Of a stretch of DNA of 64,000 nt, positions 62,954 to 64,000 are shown piece after piece. The position numbers and the translations under genes were made by a program. Source of the DNA: Stakelama saccharophila (GTDB lineage Bacteria > Pseudomonadota > Alphaproteobacteria > Sphingomonadales > Sphingomonadaceae); contig NZ_CP135076.1 in NCBI RefSeq assembly GCF_032229225.1, positions 2,151,001 to 2,215,000 of the forward strand, read 5' to 3'. Position 1 is the first letter of the stretch. The number at the start of each line of letters is the position of its first letter. The notes under the pieces are model-generated. The model did not search any database. It saw only the letters and a program-made list of their open reading frames with translations, and was not told the origin of the DNA.

Positions 62954-64000
62954 GCCATCTCCCTTGCTGTTGCATGTGCCTCGCGCAGGACGCGGTCGAC
63001 CTGCTTCCCGCGCAGCGCATAGCTGTGCTCCCGGCGCACGCGTTCGCACGCCGCGGCGCCGATGGCGCGGGCCCGTTCGGGCGTGAGGCTTTCGAGGATT
63101 TCCGCGACGTCGCTCCCGTCGCGCGCGACGAGCACCTCGCGGTCCGGTTCGAGAAACTGTTCGACACCCTTCCACGCGTCGGTGATCAGGCACGCGCCGG
63201 CGCCCGCCGCCTCGAACACCCGCGTCGCGGGCGAATAGCCGACACGCGCCATGGAATCGCGCGCCACGTTGAGCACCGCCAGCGGTGTCGAATTGAACGC
63301 ATTGTGGTCGCCGGTCGCGACATGGCCGAGATGGCGGACATTGCCCGGCATCGCCTTCGTCTCCCAGCCGCTGCCGCCGATCAGGAAGTCGCGGTCCGAC
63401 ATCACGGATGCCGGCTTCAGGAAGAACTCCTCGACGCGCGCTTCGCGGTCGGGCAGCCGATTGCCGAGAAAGGCGAGGTCGCACGCGAACGCCTGGTCCG
63501 GATCGGCGGGGAAGTGCGTGGCGGGGTCGACCGCGTTGTAGATGGGCACGCACGCGCGCGCACCGAATGCGCGATACGCCTCGACCACCGGCGGGCCGCC
63601 GCCATAGGTAAGCACCAGATCGAGATCGGACAGGGCATGGCGCACCGGATGCCCGGCGTCGGCTTCCATCTCGTCGAGCGTCGCGGCGGCGTCGACATCC
63701 CAATAGACGCGCAATGCGTCGCTCCGCGCATTGGCGATCACGCCTTCCAGCAATTCGCGGTCGAACACGCCCACGCCGTTCGCCTTGACGACGATGTCCG
63801 CCTCGCCCGCTTCGGCGAGCACCGCGCGCAATCCCTCCTCGGTCGCCGGATAGACGACGGACCGCGCCCAGTCGGGCGGGTCGATGTCGCGGTGCTGCTG
63901 CCGGTCGAACGCGTCGGGTTCGTAGAAGGTGATGGCATGGCCTTCCCGCGCGAGCGCGTGGAGGATGCCGCGATAATAGGTCGCCGCGCCGTTCCAGTAG
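62950..64000 (-). CDS. CgeB-like glycosyltransferase, partial
   Basis: The frame is open to the window end, so the start is missing; 349 codons are visible. It reads NGAATYYRGILHALAREGHAITFYE (first strand-helix unit), VKANGVGVFDRELLEG, YWDVDAAATLDEM, LVLTYGGGPPVVEAY, FLGNRLPDREARVEEFFL and NVARDSMARVGYSPATRVFEAAGAGACLITD, parallel to its neighbour. The two are tandem paralogues, translationally coupled, probably adding successive sugars to a surface polymer. No membrane segment. Confidence 0.85.
   Translation of the reverse strand, partial: YWNGAATYYRGILHALAREGHAITFYEPDAFDRQQHRDIDPPDWARSVVYPATEEGLRAVLAEAGEADIVVKANGVGVFDRELLEGVIANARSDALRVYWDVDAAATLDEMEADAGHPVRHALSDLDLVLTYGGGPPVVEAYRAFGARACVPIYNAVDPATHFPADPDQAFACDLAFLGNRLPDREARVEEFFLKPASVMSDRDFLIGGSGWETKAMPGNVRHLGHVATGDHNAFNSTPLAVLNVARDSMARVGYSPATRVFEAAGAGACLITDAWKGVEQFLEPDREVLVARDGSDVAEILESLTPERARAIGAAACERVRREHSYALRGKQVDRVLREAHATAREMA

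Overview
The window looks like chromosomal DNA from a GC-rich alphaproteobacterium of the Sphingomonadales (Sphingomonas or a close relative). The pointers are an exosortase-A-associated exopolysaccharide cluster, glycan uptake through a TonB-dependent receptor, EcfG-like promoters (general stress response) and dense gene packing with ATGA/GTGA start-stop overlaps. I see no rRNA, tRNA, CRISPR array, prophage or insertion sequence. The genus is inferred, not proven.

Layout. 1-5869: one end of an exosortase A (XrtA) exopolysaccharide cluster. A chain-length determinant (cut by the window edge), a lipoprotein exporter, a PLP decarboxylase and an acyl-CoA ligase lie on the minus strand; an acyl carrier protein and two alpha/beta-hydrolase-like proteins diverge on the plus strand. 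5873-18307: housekeeping and metabolic genes, including a DUF885 lipoprotein, a haloperoxidase-type hydrolase, an MFS exporter with cysK, a SleB-type cell wall hydrolase, an acyl-CoA dehydrogenase with its MerR regulator, hisI, a small stress-type protein and purF. 18408-27416: an SDR, a soluble RsbRD-type histidine kinase, a cyclopropane-fatty-acid synthase homologue, a two-subunit 2-oxoacid:ferredoxin oxidoreductase (korAB), rppH and a DUF481 outer-membrane protein. 27474-30957: arginine succinyltransferase genes astA and astB behind an M20 hydrolase. 31327-34898: a minus-strand operon for glutathione-dependent formaldehyde oxidation (frmA, VOC protein, fghA, FAD oxidoreductase).

35103-50963 is the most distinctive part. 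A tightly coupled plus-strand operon carries an SGNH esterase, a GH29 alpha-L-fucosidase, FucP, an aldo/keto reductase, a two-piece UxaA-type dehydratase and a RhaM-type mutarotase. It is followed on the minus strand by a TonB-dependent receptor, a GH31 alpha-xylosidase with a PA14 insert, and a GH35 beta-galactosidase, with a divergent IclR regulator. The enzyme set fits removal of fucose, galactose and xylose from xyloglucan oligosaccharides, with the fucose entering a non-phosphorylative pathway. Between dehydratase and mutarotase is a 96-codon chimera: the start of an SDR dehydrogenase joined in frame to the end of a fumarylacetoacetate-hydrolase-family protein. It looks like the scar of a deletion that removed the last two enzymes of that pathway.

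51139-64000: a SulP anion transporter with a beta-carbonic anhydrase, an OmpR/EnvZ-type two-component system, a CsoR-type copper repressor with its probable operator in front of a glutaredoxin-MauE fusion, a small glycosyltransferase, a receiver protein lacking its phospho-acceptor aspartate, a DUF892 ferritin-like protein, a CPA1 antiporter, and a second surface-sugar cluster (UDP-sugar decarboxylase-like enzyme and two CgeB-like glycosyltransferases) that runs off the window.
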